DNA of 64,000 nt from SIG603 sp963589785 (GCA_963589785.1 CAVAMJ010000001.1:186001-250000); one strand, 5' to 3'; shown: positions 24,882 to 34,272, numbered from the stretch's first letter. Notes: generated from the sequence alone by a model not told the origin. Numbers and translations are program-made.

Positions 24882-26263
24882 CCCAGTTTTGCCCTCGCTT
24901 TCAGATAAGGGCCGCCGTCTGCGACATAGACCCATTCCTTGTAACCCTTTCCGCACATTCCGATACCGTCCATCTCGAATTCCTCCGAAACCATAGAGAC
25001 AGAACCGAGAAGATCGAGAACAGAACCCGAAATGACAACAGGTGAGACAACCTCTCCCGTCAATTCGCCGTCCTTTACTTCAAGACCGTACTCTGCCGTA
25101 CACTGAATTTGCCAGTTTTTCGGATCCTCCATGCCGTTGTTGCAGTCGTAAAGGATATAGCCGTGGTTAATTGATTTTATCATATCCTCAAGCTTATCAT
25201 CGCCCGCACAGAAATATGTGTTGGTCATTCTCGCATAGCTTTTGTGTGCGAAATTCTGGCGTCTGCCGTTGCCTGTCGGCTCTGTTCCAAGCTGTAATGC
25301 ACTCAAAACATCGGAAATACCCGTTACCAAAATGCCGTCACGGATAATTTCAGTGTTGTGTGCGAGAACTCCGTCATCATCGAAAAAGTATGAGCCGGCA
25401 GAAAGAAGTCCCGTCGCACCGTCTCTCATATTCACATGCTCGCTTGCGACATATTTTCCGACATAGTCCGCCGCCTTTGCTCTGTTCTTGACAAACATAT
25501 CCATCTCGACTCCGTGGCCGAATGCCTCGTGAGCGATAAGTCCCGATATATACGGGTGAGTAATTATGTCATAGGTTCCGGGCACTATCGGCTTTGCCTT
25601 CAAAAGCATGAGAGCCTTGTCGCAGATTTTCTGCCATTTTTTCTCAAGTCCGACAAGTGCGGGCAAAGTATCTGAGCCGTTAGAGCTGTCAGAGCCGCTC
25701 TTGATGTCGGCACCGTCACGAGTCGTGACTTTAAGTCTGAAATTCACCCAGACATAGAACTGGTCAAGGCATTTTTTATCGGAAACGAAAATTTCAGAAA
25801 CCTCACGCTTCAGGTGCATGACATTAACGCCGATAATTTTCTCGTCATATTTCTCAGCTTTTTGGCGAAGAGCCGCCATTCTCGACATTATCTCCTCACC
25901 GTCAAGCGCAGAAGTATCGTTTCTATCGAAGCTTTTTGTCAGCTCCTCCTCGTCAAGCGCCGATGTCTCCACGCTTTTGAGCTTCAAACCGCTTAGCTTT
26001 ACCGCATTTTTGATTTCATCGGCTGTAAGTCCTCTGATATCATCGCACGCATATTCGCTGTAAAAGCTTCCGTTATAAAGCTTGATTACAAATCCGCAGT
26101 CGTTCTCTGAGGATTCCATAGTCGAAAAATAAGTGGATGAAATAATCTTAGTGAGCTTTGTCGATGAGCCGAGAACAGAAACATAATCGTATTCCTTTTT
26201 AAGCTCGCCTACAAGTGCCTTTGCATCCTCTATTCTGCTCTTTAGAAAAAGATTTAGACCCAT
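24878..26263 (-). CDS. tldD: TldD-type metalloprotease subunit
   Basis: 461 residues. The catalytic metal motif HEAFGHGVEMD (HExxxH, near residue 240) lies in the expected ISGLIAHEAFGHG context, and the later ligand region GRRQNFAHKSYARMTNTYFCAG is present. The C terminus GVVSPVVISGSVLDLLGSVSMV is typical. In E. coli TldD/E matures microcin B17 and degrades CcdA; in other bacteria its substrates are unknown. It is coupled to tldE by a 4-base overlap and lies 11 bases after the fucosidase. No obvious RiPP precursor or antitoxin is nearby. Confidence 0.93.
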   Translation of the reverse strand: MGLNLFLKSRIEDAKALVGELKKEYDYVSVLGSSTKLTKIISSTYFSTMESSENDCGFVIKLYNGSFYSEYACDDIRGLTADEIKNAVKLSGLKLKSVETSALDEEELTKSFDRNDTSALDGEEIMSRMAALRQKAEKYDEKIIGVNVMHLKREVSEIFVSDKKCLDQFYVWVNFRLKVTTRDGADIKSGSDSSNGSDTLPALVGLEKKWQKICDKALMLLKAKPIVPGTYDIITHPYISGLIAHEAFGHGVEMDMFVKNRAKAADYVGKYVASEHVNMRDGATGLLSAGSYFFDDDGVLAHNTEIIRDGILVTGISDVLSALQLGTEPTGNGRRQNFAHKSYARMTNTYFCAGDDKLEDMIKSINHGYILYDCNNGMEDPKNWQIQCTAEYGLEVKDGELTGEVVSPVVISGSVLDLLGSVSMVSEEFEMDGIGMCGKGYKEWVYVADGGPYLKARAKLG

Positions 26264-26274
26264 GTTTCCCTCCG

Positions 26275-27495
26275 TTACAGCTTCAAATCCGTGTATATCG
26301 GCTCGTCACCGTCATGCGTAAGGCAAACGACATAATAGGACTTGTCGTGCATTTTCTTCGGCAAATTGACTTCTACAAACTCATGGCCCTCACATGTATG
26401 ACCTACACGGTAGTCAAGCTTCTCTCCCGTCTCCACAAGATATGCTCCCGTGATGTTGTTTGCGATATTCAAAAGCTCAAAACGGATTTTCGGCTTGAAT
26501 ACATGCACGAAAATCTTACCCTTTTTGCAAGTGAACTCCGCAAAGTCAAGCTCATAAGGATAGATTCCCGCACTCTTCGTGCCGTAAATGCTGTCCGCAT
26601 TTGCCGTGACATATTTTCCGACAGTATCGAGAACCTCCACGCTCTCCGCTGGTATTGAGCCGTCCCCCTTAGGACCGACATTGAGAAGATAATTTCCGCC
26701 GCGTGAATTTATCTTTACTAAAAGCTTGATTATATCGTAAGGATTTTTCCAGTTTTTATCGTATTTATTGTATCCCCACGTGTCGTTAATGGTAGCGGGG
26801 ACCTCCCACAAGCCGTCATACGGAAGTCTCGGAATGAAGTTGTCTCCCGTTGTCATGTAGTCGCCCAAGCCGTTGCCTATTCTTCCGCTTATGACAACAT
26901 CGGGATTATAGCTTCTGACTAAATCTACCATTTCCTTCGACTGCTCGACTGTTGTGCCCATAGGAGTATCAAACCAGATTAAATCGGGATTATACTGCGT
27001 CATAATCTCCCTTAACTGCGGCATGCATTTGCGGTCAAGGTAAGCTCGATAATCTATGTCCTTTTCCTTGCCTGCGATATATCCGTCAGGGTCGTGCCAG
27101 TCTTGAGCCTGAGAATAGTAAAGACCGAACTTCAGCCCGTTTTTAGCACAAGCGTTTTTAAGTTCCAGCACCAAATCTCTGCCGCAAGCGTTCACACTGT
27201 TGTACGGTGAGCAAGCAGAATTGAAATTTGCAAAGCCTTCGTGATGCTTCGATGTGAGAACGACATATTTCATTCCCCAGTCCTTGCACTTCTCTGCGAT
27301 TTTCTCAGCGTTAAATTCGCTCGGATTAAAATCGTTCATTAATTTCTCGTATTCCTCAGCGGGAATATTAAGGTGATTCATTATCCACTCGGCTATTCTG
27401 TCGGTTGTAGCACCCTTGTATTCGCCCGCAAGCATAGAGTACAAACCGAAATGAATGAATAAACCGTATCTTGCCTCTTCAAACCAATTTGTCAT
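26275..27495 (-). CDS. GH29 alpha-L-fucosidase
   Basis: About 406 residues. The N-terminal barrel starts MTNWFEEARYGLFIHFGLYS and continues with KYVVLTSKHHEGFANFNS, FGLYYSQAQDWHDP and DLIWFDTPMG, whose Asp is in the position of the GH29 nucleophile. NYLLNVGPKGDGSIP is the typical end of the catalytic domain. It removes alpha-L-fucose from host mucin, milk or plant glycans. No signal peptide is seen, so fucosides would be imported first. I chose the ATG at 27495 because GGAGAG lies 7 bases upstream and the domain begins there. It is the first gene of a fucosidase-tldD-tldE operon, an odd combination, divergent from the beta-glucuronidase. Confidence 0.92.
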   Translation of the reverse strand: MTNWFEEARYGLFIHFGLYSMLAGEYKGATTDRIAEWIMNHLNIPAEEYEKLMNDFNPSEFNAEKIAEKCKDWGMKYVVLTSKHHEGFANFNSACSPYNSVNACGRDLVLELKNACAKNGLKFGLYYSQAQDWHDPDGYIAGKEKDIDYRAYLDRKCMPQLREIMTQYNPDLIWFDTPMGTTVEQSKEMVDLVRSYNPDVVISGRIGNGLGDYMTTGDNFIPRLPYDGLWEVPATINDTWGYNKYDKNWKNPYDIIKLLVKINSRGGNYLLNVGPKGDGSIPAESVEVLDTVGKYVTANADSIYGTKSAGIYPYELDFAEFTCKKGKIFVHVFKPKIRFELLNIANNITGAYLVETGEKLDYRVGHTCEGHEFVEVNLPKKMHDKSYYVVCLTHDGDEPIYTDLKL

Positions 27496-27666
27496 ATTGA
27501 CTCTCCTGTCAAAAAAACTTTGTTTCCATTGTATTATCAAATGTATAAATTTACAAGTTGAAACTTAATTATTCACAAAAAATACTTATTTCGATTTCAT
27601 TTTGTGGTATCATTCATATATAAGGTTTGGTTGATTTTAAACTATATTTAAAGGAGGATTTTTCAC

Positions 27667-29496
27667 ATGCTTTATCCGATTATGACTGACTCGAGACTTC
27701 TTATCGACCTCTCGGGAATATGGGATTTCACCCTTGACGGTGACAAAGCCCTTGACGAAAAGCAATACGAAACGGGACTTAAAAACCCCGAAAAAATGCC
27801 CGTCCCCTCAAGCTACAACGACATCAAGGACGGCACAAATTACCGTGATCACTTCGGTTTCGTGCTGTATCAGAAGAAATTCTCTCTGCCTCATGCGGTA
27901 AAGTCTCAGCGTGTTGTTCTTCGTTGCGATGCAGTCACCCACAAGGCTAAGGTTTTCTTGAACGGAAATCTGATAGCAGAGCACAAGGGCGGATTTTTGC
28001 CGTTTGAAGCGGAGATTAACGATTATCTCGCAGACGGAGAAAATCTACTCGTCATCGCAGTCGACAACAAAATCGACTACACCACCTTGCCTGTCGGCTC
28101 ACCGTCCGGCGGCGATATGTTCGGCATGGGCGGCAGTAAGGATGTTTCCGAGAAGCAGACGAAGAACAGCCCAAACTTTGACTTCTTCAACTACTGCGGC
28201 CTCACCCGTCCCGTCAGAATTTACACCACGCCGAAAAGCTACATTAAGGACATAACCGTAGTGCCAAGTGTCAAATTTAATGAGGACGGCACAAACGACG
28301 CCGAGATTTTTTACAGCGTGGAAACATCGGACGAAAATAAAAAAATTCTCGTCACGCTCAAGGACAGAGAAGGAAACACCGTTGCCGTTTCCGACAAAAA
28401 AGAGGGCACGCTTTCAGTCAAAAATGCTAAACTCTGGTATCCGCTGAAGCCTTATCTTTACGGCATAGAGGTAAAATACGGCGAAGACAGCTACACCCTC
28501 GAGCAAGGCATAAGAAGCGTAAGAATTGACGGAACCAAGTTTTTAATCAACGAAAAGCCGTTCTATTTCAAGGGCTACGGCAAACATGAGGACACCTTCC
28601 CAAACGGCAGAGGAATTAACCTTCCGATGAACTCCAAGGACATAAGCCTCATGAAGTGGCAGGGAGCAAATTCATTCAGAACGAGCCACTATCCTTACAG
28701 CGAGGAGATGATGCGCCTTTGTGACGAGGAGGGAATAGTCGTCATTGACGAAACCCCCGCAGTCGGCATTAATCTTCTCTTCGGAGGCGGAGCGAATTTC
28801 CACGGAAAAACCGTCGGAACTTATGATCCCGAGCACGGTGTAAAAACATCTGAGCACCACAAAGAGGTTATCAGAGATTTAATTGACCGTGACAAAAATC
28901 ACGCATGCGTCGTCATGTGGAGCATTGCAAACGAGCCGGACTGTTCGAGCGAGGGCGCTTACGAGTACTTTGAGCCGCTGTTTAATCTTGCACATGAGCT
29001 TGACCCACAAAACAGACCTTGCACAATGGTTTCAGTTCAGACGGCAAACGCACCCGAAACCGATGTTTCGAGACTTCTGAGCGATGTCATTTGCCTCAAC
29101 CGCTACTACGGCTGGTACATAGCAGGAGGAGAACTCCCGAAAGCCGAAAAAATGCTGAGAAGCGAGCTTAACGGCTGGCAGAAATATAACAAGCCGGTCA
29201 TGTTCACAGAGTTCGGGGCTGACACGGTCATGGGTCTTCACGACACGACCCCCGTCATGTTCACAGAGGAATATCAGCTTGAGTACTACAAAACCTACAG
29301 CAAGGTTTTCGATGAAATGGATTTTGTCGTCGGCGAACAGGTGTGGAACTTTGCCGACTTTGCTACAAGTCAGGGCATAGTCCGTGTTCAAGGCAACAAA
29401 AAGGGACTTTTCACCCGTGACAGAAAGCCGAAACTTGCGGCTCATTATTACAGAGAACGCTGGAACGCTATTCCGGATTTTAACTACAAGGCATAA
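27667..29496 (+). CDS. uidA: GH2 beta-glucuronidase
   Basis: 609 residues, normal for bacterial GUS. A sugar-binding domain, an Ig-like domain and a TIM barrel occur in that order. The acid/base Glu is in MWSIANEPD (about 418) and the nucleophile Glu in VMFTEFGADT (about 515). The NKKGLFTRDRKPK segment near residue 580 holds the Asn-x-Lys motif that reads the glucuronate carboxylate and separates GUS from beta-galactosidase. No signal peptide is present, so it is cytosolic. In the gut it releases aglycones from drug, bilirubin and hormone glucuronides and yields glucuronic acid. An AAAGGAGG ribosome site is close to the ATG. The loop near GGGANFHGKTVG could be compared with known loop classes. 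Confidence 0.94.
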   Translation: MLYPIMTDSRLLIDLSGIWDFTLDGDKALDEKQYETGLKNPEKMPVPSSYNDIKDGTNYRDHFGFVLYQKKFSLPHAVKSQRVVLRCDAVTHKAKVFLNGNLIAEHKGGFLPFEAEINDYLADGENLLVIAVDNKIDYTTLPVGSPSGGDMFGMGGSKDVSEKQTKNSPNFDFFNYCGLTRPVRIYTTPKSYIKDITVVPSVKFNEDGTNDAEIFYSVETSDENKKILVTLKDREGNTVAVSDKKEGTLSVKNAKLWYPLKPYLYGIEVKYGEDSYTLEQGIRSVRIDGTKFLINEKPFYFKGYGKHEDTFPNGRGINLPMNSKDISLMKWQGANSFRTSHYPYSEEMMRLCDEEGIVVIDETPAVGINLLFGGGANFHGKTVGTYDPEHGVKTSEHHKEVIRDLIDRDKNHACVVMWSIANEPDCSSEGAYEYFEPLFNLAHELDPQNRPCTMVSVQTANAPETDVSRLLSDVICLNRYYGWYIAGGELPKAEKMLRSELNGWQKYNKPVMFTEFGADTVMGLHDTTPVMFTEEYQLEYYKTYSKVFDEMDFVVGEQVWNFADFATSQGIVRVQGNKKGLFTRDRKPKLAAHYYRERWNAIPDFNYKA

Positions 29497-29503
29497 TTTA
29501 AAA

Positions 29504-29536
29504 CGGAGACAGTTTTTAACCTGTCTCCGCTTTTTG
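29504..29536 (+). terminator. Terminator of the beta-glucuronidase gene
   Basis: CGGAGACAG...CTGTCTCCG stem with a T-rich loop, followed by TTTTTG, eight bases after the stop codon. Confidence 0.88.
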
Positions 29537-29565
29537 TTGAAAAGTATTCTGTTTTGATATATACT
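29537..29565 (+). promoter_or_regulatory. Sigma-A promoter of the 2-hydroxyacid dehydrogenase gene
   Basis: TTGAAA (-35) and TATACT (-10) are separated by 17 bases, directly after the glucuronidase terminator. The next gene starts at 29630. Confidence 0.72.
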
Positions 29566-29629
29566 GATAAAAATAAAATCGAGCGAAAATGATTTCGGAG
29601 AATCTTTTTTAACAATAGGAGAACTAATT

Positions 29630-30604
29630 GTGGAAAACTCAGCTGCAAATAAGCCATTGAACATAGTGATACTTGACGGCGGCACAACAAACCCCGGCGA
29701 TATTTCCTTTGAGCCGATAGAAAATCTCGGCAATGTCACATATTATGAGGACACGCCAAAGGAGCTTGTGTATGAGCGCTCCAAGGATGCCGATGCAATC
29801 ATCATCAACAGAATAGTTGTGACAAGGGAGCTTCTGCTCTCCTTGCCGAAATTAAAATACATAGGACTTTTCGCAACGGGATTTAATCTCGTTGACACCA
29901 AGGCGGCTCACGAACTGGGAGTTACCGTCTGCAATGTTCCGTTCTACTGCGTAGGCACGGTTGCACAGCAAGCTTTCGCTCTTCTTCTGGAGCTTTGCAA
30001 TCATGTGAAATCTCACAGCGACGAAATCAAAAACGGCAGCTACAAGAAAAGCATAGAAATGAGCTCCTCAACTCATCCGATGTTCGAGCTTTACGGCAAA
30101 ACCCTCGGAATAGTCGGCTACGGAAACATAGGAAAAACCGTTGCCGCACTCGGCAAGGCTCTTTCGATGAATATTCTCGTCTACTCGAAGCACGAGAAAA
30201 ATCTATCCGACGGAGAAAAACAGGTTTCTCTCGAGGAGCTTTTCGCTAAGAGCGATGTCATATCACTTCACTGTGCGCTTAATGAGGACACAAAGGAGCT
30301 TGTTAACGAAAGACTTCTCTCCCTCGTCAAGCCGACTGCGCTCCTCATCAACACGGCAAGAGGCGGTCTCATAGATGAAAAAGCGCTTGCAGACGCACTC
30401 AACAGCGGAAAAATCGGCGGTGCGGGTCTTGATGTTCTCGCAAAGGAACCCCCCGAAAAGGACTGTCCGCTTTTCACCGCAAAAAATACCGTTCTCACTC
30501 CGCACATCGGCTGGGCTTCACGAGATGCAAGACGTCGCCTTGTGCAGTGCGTTGCGGATAACCTCGCCGCTTGGATTAACGGTGAGCCGATTAATGTGGT
30601 CTGA
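29630..30604 (+). CDS. D-isomer specific 2-hydroxyacid dehydrogenase
   Basis: 324 residues. NAD(P)-dependent reduction of a 2-keto acid to a D-2-hydroxy acid (glycerate/hydroxypyruvate type). The nucleotide motif GKTLGIVGYGNIGKTVA lies near 150-165. The catalytic Arg is in LLINTARGGLIDEKALADAL, the Glu in GLDVLAKEPP and the His in LTPHIGWASRDARRRL. The start is GTG with AGGAG eight bases upstream. It sits immediately after beta-glucuronidase but has its own promoter and terminator. A role in handling hydroxypyruvate or related acids from sugar-acid breakdown is possible but not shown by sequence. Confidence 0.9.
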   Translation: MENSAANKPLNIVILDGGTTNPGDISFEPIENLGNVTYYEDTPKELVYERSKDADAIIINRIVVTRELLLSLPKLKYIGLFATGFNLVDTKAAHELGVTVCNVPFYCVGTVAQQAFALLLELCNHVKSHSDEIKNGSYKKSIEMSSSTHPMFELYGKTLGIVGYGNIGKTVAALGKALSMNILVYSKHEKNLSDGEKQVSLEELFAKSDVISLHCALNEDTKELVNERLLSLVKPTALLINTARGGLIDEKALADALNSGKIGGAGLDVLAKEPPEKDCPLFTAKNTVLTPHIGWASRDARRRLVQCVADNLAAWINGEPINVV

Positions 30605-30675
30605 TTTTCGCCGAAGCTATTTGTTCACTTTAGTAAACGAATTTCAAAAGTCAACTGCAACAGGGTGCAAAAAAA

Positions 30676-30700
30676 CCGAGCAGTTTTGCTCGGCTTTTTT
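30676..30700 (+). terminator. Terminator of the 2-hydroxyacid dehydrogenase gene
   Basis: CCGAGCA-GTTT-TGCTCGG stem followed by CTTTTTT, about 70 bases after the stop. Confidence 0.9.
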
Positions 30701-30733
30701 GCTCTTTTGGGGAGGAGTTGTATTGATAAACTC

Positions 30734-30853
30734 GTGACAGTTCGCTGTCACAGGGCTTGTGTTCTTTGTTGTGATTTAATTATATCGTAAGTTTTTCGCA
30801 ATTTCAAGCCGAAAAAATCAAATCTACCCATTGCACAATGTGCCTAAAGGCAC
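30734..30853 (+). other. Two short hairpins in the leader of the RlmD-type gene
   Basis: GTGACAG-TTCG-CTGTCAC (30734-30751) has a TTCG tetraloop, and GTGCC-TAAA-GGCAC (30840-30853) lies closer to the gene. Neither has a T tract, so they are not terminators. They could be leader RNA structure, or relics of transcript processing, ahead of the ATG at 30897. Confidence 0.35.
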
Positions 30854-30896
30854 AAATTTAATTATGTAAAATAATCACAAAAGGATTCATATTATT

Positions 30897-32297
30897 ATGA
30901 GCAAAAAGAAATTTAAAAATCTTGAGAACAATCTCATAGCAAAGAACGATAGCATAGAGCTATCAATCGATGCCATGTCGAGCGACGGCTCCGGAATAGG
31001 AAGATACGAGGGAATGGCTATCTTCGTCCCACTTGCCGCCGTCGGCGATAAGATTCGCTGTAAAATTCTCAAGGTACAAAAGAACTACGCTTTCGGAAAA
31101 ATCGAAGAAATCCTCGAGCCGTCAGTCAATCGCATAGACTCCGACTGTCCGTATTTTGAGAAATGCGGCGGCTGTTCACTTCGCCACATAAGCTACGAGG
31201 AGGAAGCAAGGCTAAAATCCGACAAGGTGCGTGACTGCATCGAGAGAATCGGCGGGCTTAAAGACATTCCATTCGAGCCGATTATCTCTGCTCCAAGCCG
31301 TCAGGGCTACCGCAACAAGGCTCAGATTCCTGTCGGACTTGATAAAGACGGAAAGCTAATAATGGGATTTTACGCAGGTCACTCCCACCGCATAATCGAT
31401 GCCAAGCACTGCCTCTTACAGCCTGAGGAATTCGGCGTTATCTCCGATGTGTTCAGAGATTGGTTCGAGCAGTACGGCGACAGCGTTTATAATGAAGAAA
31501 CTCATAAGGGAGTCATTCGTCATTTGTATTTAAGACGAGGCGAAATGACGGGTGAAATCATGGTTTGCGTTGTTATCAACGCAGACAAGCTTAAAAATGC
31601 CGACAAGCTGTGCTCTATGCTTCGCGAAAATGTCCCCTCGATGACAAGCTTCATTCTCAACACCAACAAAGAGAAAACAAATGTCATTCTCGGCAAAAAA
31701 TGCCGCACCGTCTGGGGCAATGACACTATCGCAGACGAGCTGTGCTCTCTTAAATTCAATATCTCGCCGCTTTCGTTCTATCAGGTCAACCGCACTCAGG
31801 CAGAGAGACTTTACAACAAAGCCACCGAGTACGCATGCCTCACGGGAAACGAAACTCTGATGGACCTTTACTGCGGTGCGGGCACAATCGGACTTTCCAT
31901 GGCACACAAGGTTAAAAAGCTAATCGGTGTAGAGATAATCGATGCGGCAATCGAAAACGCAAAGGTGAATGCCGCAGAAAACGGTATAAGCAATGCTGAA
32001 TTTATCTGCGGTGATGCCGCAAAGGCTGCGGATATGCTCGAAAAACGAGGAGAAAAGCCAGATGTAATTATCATCGACCCACCAAGAAAGGGCTGTGCCG
32101 CCGAGCTAATCGAAACAATCTCGAAGATGTCGCCGAAAAGAGTTGTCTATGTCTCCTGTGACCCGGCAACGCTTGCACGAGATCTCAAAATTTTTGACGA
32201 AAAAGGCTACAAGGCTCAAAAGGTCACCCCCGCAGACCTCTTCCCGGGCACGGCTCACGTAGAAACCGTTGTTTCTCTCATTAAGGACGAAAACTAA
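30897..32297 (+). CDS. rlmD: RlmD/TrmA-family RNA (uracil-5-)-methyltransferase
   Basis: 466 residues. An N-terminal TRAM domain (SIDAMSSDGSGIGRYEGMAIFVP...ILEPS) is followed by a four-cysteine iron-sulfur motif (CPYFEKCGGCSLRH). The Rossmann methyltransferase core comes next, with LMDLYCGAGTIGLSMA as the SAM motif. VIIDPPRKGC and VYVSCDPATLARDL hold the catalytic Cys and DPP motif of uracil-C5 methyltransferases. This family modifies U1939 or U747 of 23S rRNA in various bacteria; which site is not settled by sequence. It is followed nine bases later by the cyclase-family lipoprotein, which may be co-transcribed. Confidence 0.93.
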   Translation: MSKKKFKNLENNLIAKNDSIELSIDAMSSDGSGIGRYEGMAIFVPLAAVGDKIRCKILKVQKNYAFGKIEEILEPSVNRIDSDCPYFEKCGGCSLRHISYEEEARLKSDKVRDCIERIGGLKDIPFEPIISAPSRQGYRNKAQIPVGLDKDGKLIMGFYAGHSHRIIDAKHCLLQPEEFGVISDVFRDWFEQYGDSVYNEETHKGVIRHLYLRRGEMTGEIMVCVVINADKLKNADKLCSMLRENVPSMTSFILNTNKEKTNVILGKKCRTVWGNDTIADELCSLKFNISPLSFYQVNRTQAERLYNKATEYACLTGNETLMDLYCGAGTIGLSMAHKVKKLIGVEIIDAAIENAKVNAAENGISNAEFICGDAAKAADMLEKRGEKPDVIIIDPPRKGCAAELIETISKMSPKRVVYVSCDPATLARDLKIFDEKGYKAQKVTPADLFPGTAHVETVVSLIKDEN

Positions 32298-32306
32298 GGT
32301 AAGCAA

Positions 32307-33086
32307 ATGAATATATCAAATTTAATTAAAAAAGCACTATTACCGACAGCGGCAGTCGCACTGATTTTTTCTCTAAGTGCCTGTTCGGTAGAGAAAAAGT
32401 CAGACTCTCTTTTCTCTGATATAAACCTGTCGGAATATAACTGCGTGGATATCTCTCACACTGTGACGGACGATATGCCTGCAGACCCGGCGCTCAAATT
32501 GCCAGAAATAACCTATTTCAGTGAAATCGGCAATCAAAACGCTCTCTATAACCTCGAAACCATAAGCTACTGCCCTCACACGGGAACTCACATGGACGCT
32601 CCTTTCCATGTTCTCGAGGACGGCGGAACGATAGAATCAGTAGACCCCACCGTTTTAATCGGCGCCGCTTGCGTAATCAGACTTGACGTTGACGGCGATT
32701 ATGAGATCACTGTCGATGATGTCAAAAACTGGGAAAATGAACACGGCGAGATAAACTCCGGCGAAGCGGTGCTTTTCGATACAAATCACGATAAGCTCTG
32801 GGAGAGTGACAAAGAGGAGTACATAACAAATTACCCCCACCTCACGGCAGAAACCGCAGAATATCTTGTTGAAAAGGGTGTTCGATTTGTCGGATGCGAG
32901 GCAATTTCTCCCGACACAAGCGAGCCCGTCTGCCACAAAATTCTCCTTGGCGGCGGAGTCGAGATAGTCGAAAATGTCTGCAATCTCGATGCAATCGAAG
33001 CCGACAGATGCTATGTCATTTCCACATTCTCGGCGGTTCAGGGAAGCACGGGAGTTTGGACGAGACTTCTCGCTTATTACAAATAA
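32307..33086 (+). CDS. Secreted cyclase-family (kynurenine formamidase-like) lipoprotein
   Basis: 259 residues. The signal sequence ends in the lipobox LSAC (Cys near 26), so it should be anchored outside the membrane. The rest is a cyclase/formamidase fold: DISHTVTDDMPADP near 47-60 and the metal site HTGTHMDAPFHV near 97-108 (HxGTHxDAPxH), followed by RFVGCEAISPD and GGVEIVENVCNLD. All expected ligands are there. Most such enzymes are cytosolic amidases; an exported lipidated one is unusual. The substrate could be an aryl formamide, a lactone or another hydrolysable amide. It follows the methyltransferase by 9 bases and ends at a strong terminator. Confidence 0.85.
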   Translation: MNISNLIKKALLPTAAVALIFSLSACSVEKKSDSLFSDINLSEYNCVDISHTVTDDMPADPALKLPEITYFSEIGNQNALYNLETISYCPHTGTHMDAPFHVLEDGGTIESVDPTVLIGAACVIRLDVDGDYEITVDDVKNWENEHGEINSGEAVLFDTNHDKLWESDKEEYITNYPHLTAETAEYLVEKGVRFVGCEAISPDTSEPVCHKILLGGGVEIVENVCNLDAIEADRCYVISTFSAVQGSTGVWTRLLAYYK

Positions 33087-33108
33087 AATATCAAAGCCTA
33101 AAGAAAAA

Positions 33109-33142
33109 AGCACAAGCCGAAAAAGCTTGTGCTTAATTTTTT
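33109..33142. terminator. Bidirectional terminator between cyclase and AraC genes
   Basis: AAGCACAAGC...GCTTGTGCTT stem flanked by A and T runs. It separates the convergent cyclase (plus) and AraC (minus) genes. Confidence 0.88.
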
Positions 33143-33146
33143 ATAT

Positions 33147-34082
33147 TCAGATTTTACCTATCGATGAATATTCCTCGAGCTTTTTATTTAACTCCTCGTC
33201 ATCTGAATCTATATATTCTCTTACTGTGCCCTTTGCTATGTCTTCCGTCTTTAGCATTGCTCGGTACTCGTTTGGACTTCTTCCGACAGCGGCACGAAAG
33301 CGTGCCGTCATGGTCTTGAGGTCTGAAAAGCCGTTCTTGAGTGCTATGTCCGTGAGGCTCATTTTTGTGTTGGTCAAATCGTCAAGCGCACGCTGAAATC
33401 TGACTCTCATCAGATATTCGTGAAAATTAATTCCCACCATTTGCTTGAAAAGCGTCGATACATACGTGCGGTTGTATCCCGTGTAATCGGCTAAATCCTC
33501 AAGCGAAAGCTTTTCATCGTAATGCTCCTCGATGTACGAGAGAAGCAGACGCATGGTCTCTCTTCTTCTGTCGTCGTCATCAATTACATTCATTTGCTCA
33601 GGCTCAAATTCGTTGAAAAGCGTGACCAAAAGCAACACAAGGTTTGCTTTCACGGATATATATGAAAACTGGTTTCCGTCCACCGCCGCTTTTAAAATAT
33701 TTGTGACATAAAATCTCAAAAGCGAAAATCTTCTGTCATCACGGTTATTTTCATCGCAGAGGCAAGTCTTGAAATCGTAGATATATCCCTTTTGCGAGAG
33801 AAGCTTGAAGGTGCTTGCGGGAAAATGCAGCACTAATGCCCTCGTGTTCGGCTTCAGTCTCATGGATGCATGACCCATTCCCGGCGGAATTAAAATTACA
33901 TCGTTTTCGTTAAGAATATAGTTCTTGTCGCCTCGGCAAAATTCCTGACAGCCCGAAAGTACTATGCTAAGCTCGTATTCATCGCCGTGCCAATGGTAGC
34001 GGTAGTTTTTAATATCGTGTGCAAAGACCCTCAGCCTTATATTATCCTTCAATAAACATGGCTCATAATTTGAATCAGCCAA
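33147..34082 (-). CDS. AraC-family transcription regulator
   Basis: 311 residues. An N-terminal cupin sensing domain (YRYHWHGDEYELSIVLSG, then NENDVILIPPGMGHA) is joined to a C-terminal double helix-turn-helix. The first motif is LEDLADYTGYNRTYVSTLFKQMVGI and the second is SLTDIALKNGFSDLKTMTARFRAAVGRSPNEYR. It starts with TTG; GAGGTG eight bases upstream supports this start. It is divergent from the SLC13-type transporter and dehydratase, whose promoter region carries two near-identical inverted repeats, so it most likely controls that operon. The ligand is probably an acid sugar or the metabolite they handle, by analogy with other such pairs. Confidence 0.9.
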   Translation of the reverse strand: MADSNYEPCLLKDNIRLRVFAHDIKNYRYHWHGDEYELSIVLSGCQEFCRGDKNYILNENDVILIPPGMGHASMRLKPNTRALVLHFPASTFKLLSQKGYIYDFKTCLCDENNRDDRRFSLLRFYVTNILKAAVDGNQFSYISVKANLVLLLVTLFNEFEPEQMNVIDDDDRRRETMRLLLSYIEEHYDEKLSLEDLADYTGYNRTYVSTLFKQMVGINFHEYLMRVRFQRALDDLTNTKMSLTDIALKNGFSDLKTMTARFRAAVGRSPNEYRAMLKTEDIAKGTVREYIDSDDEELNKKLEEYSSIGKI

Positions 34083-34100
34083 AATTTTTCACCTCATGAA

Positions 34101-34124
34101 ATCAAAATATTTTCCCTATGATAA
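34101..34124 (-). promoter_or_regulatory. Candidate AraC-type operator, site 1
   Basis: Consists of ATCAAAATATTTTCCCT and ATGATAA (24 bases). It lies 19-42 bases ahead of the AraC start codon, so a protein bound here could repress the regulator's own transcription. Site 2 is its near-copy in the opposite orientation. Confidence 0.6.
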
Positions 34125-34272
34125 AATTCAGAATTCTAAATTCACTCAAAGTCACTTCTATATTAGAATATCGTGAAAACGGCTTAATGTCAACGATTTT
34201 TGAAGATTTTTAGCGTATATTGTATCCTTTATACTGCATATATTACTAAATATTCCCTTGCTAATTTATATA

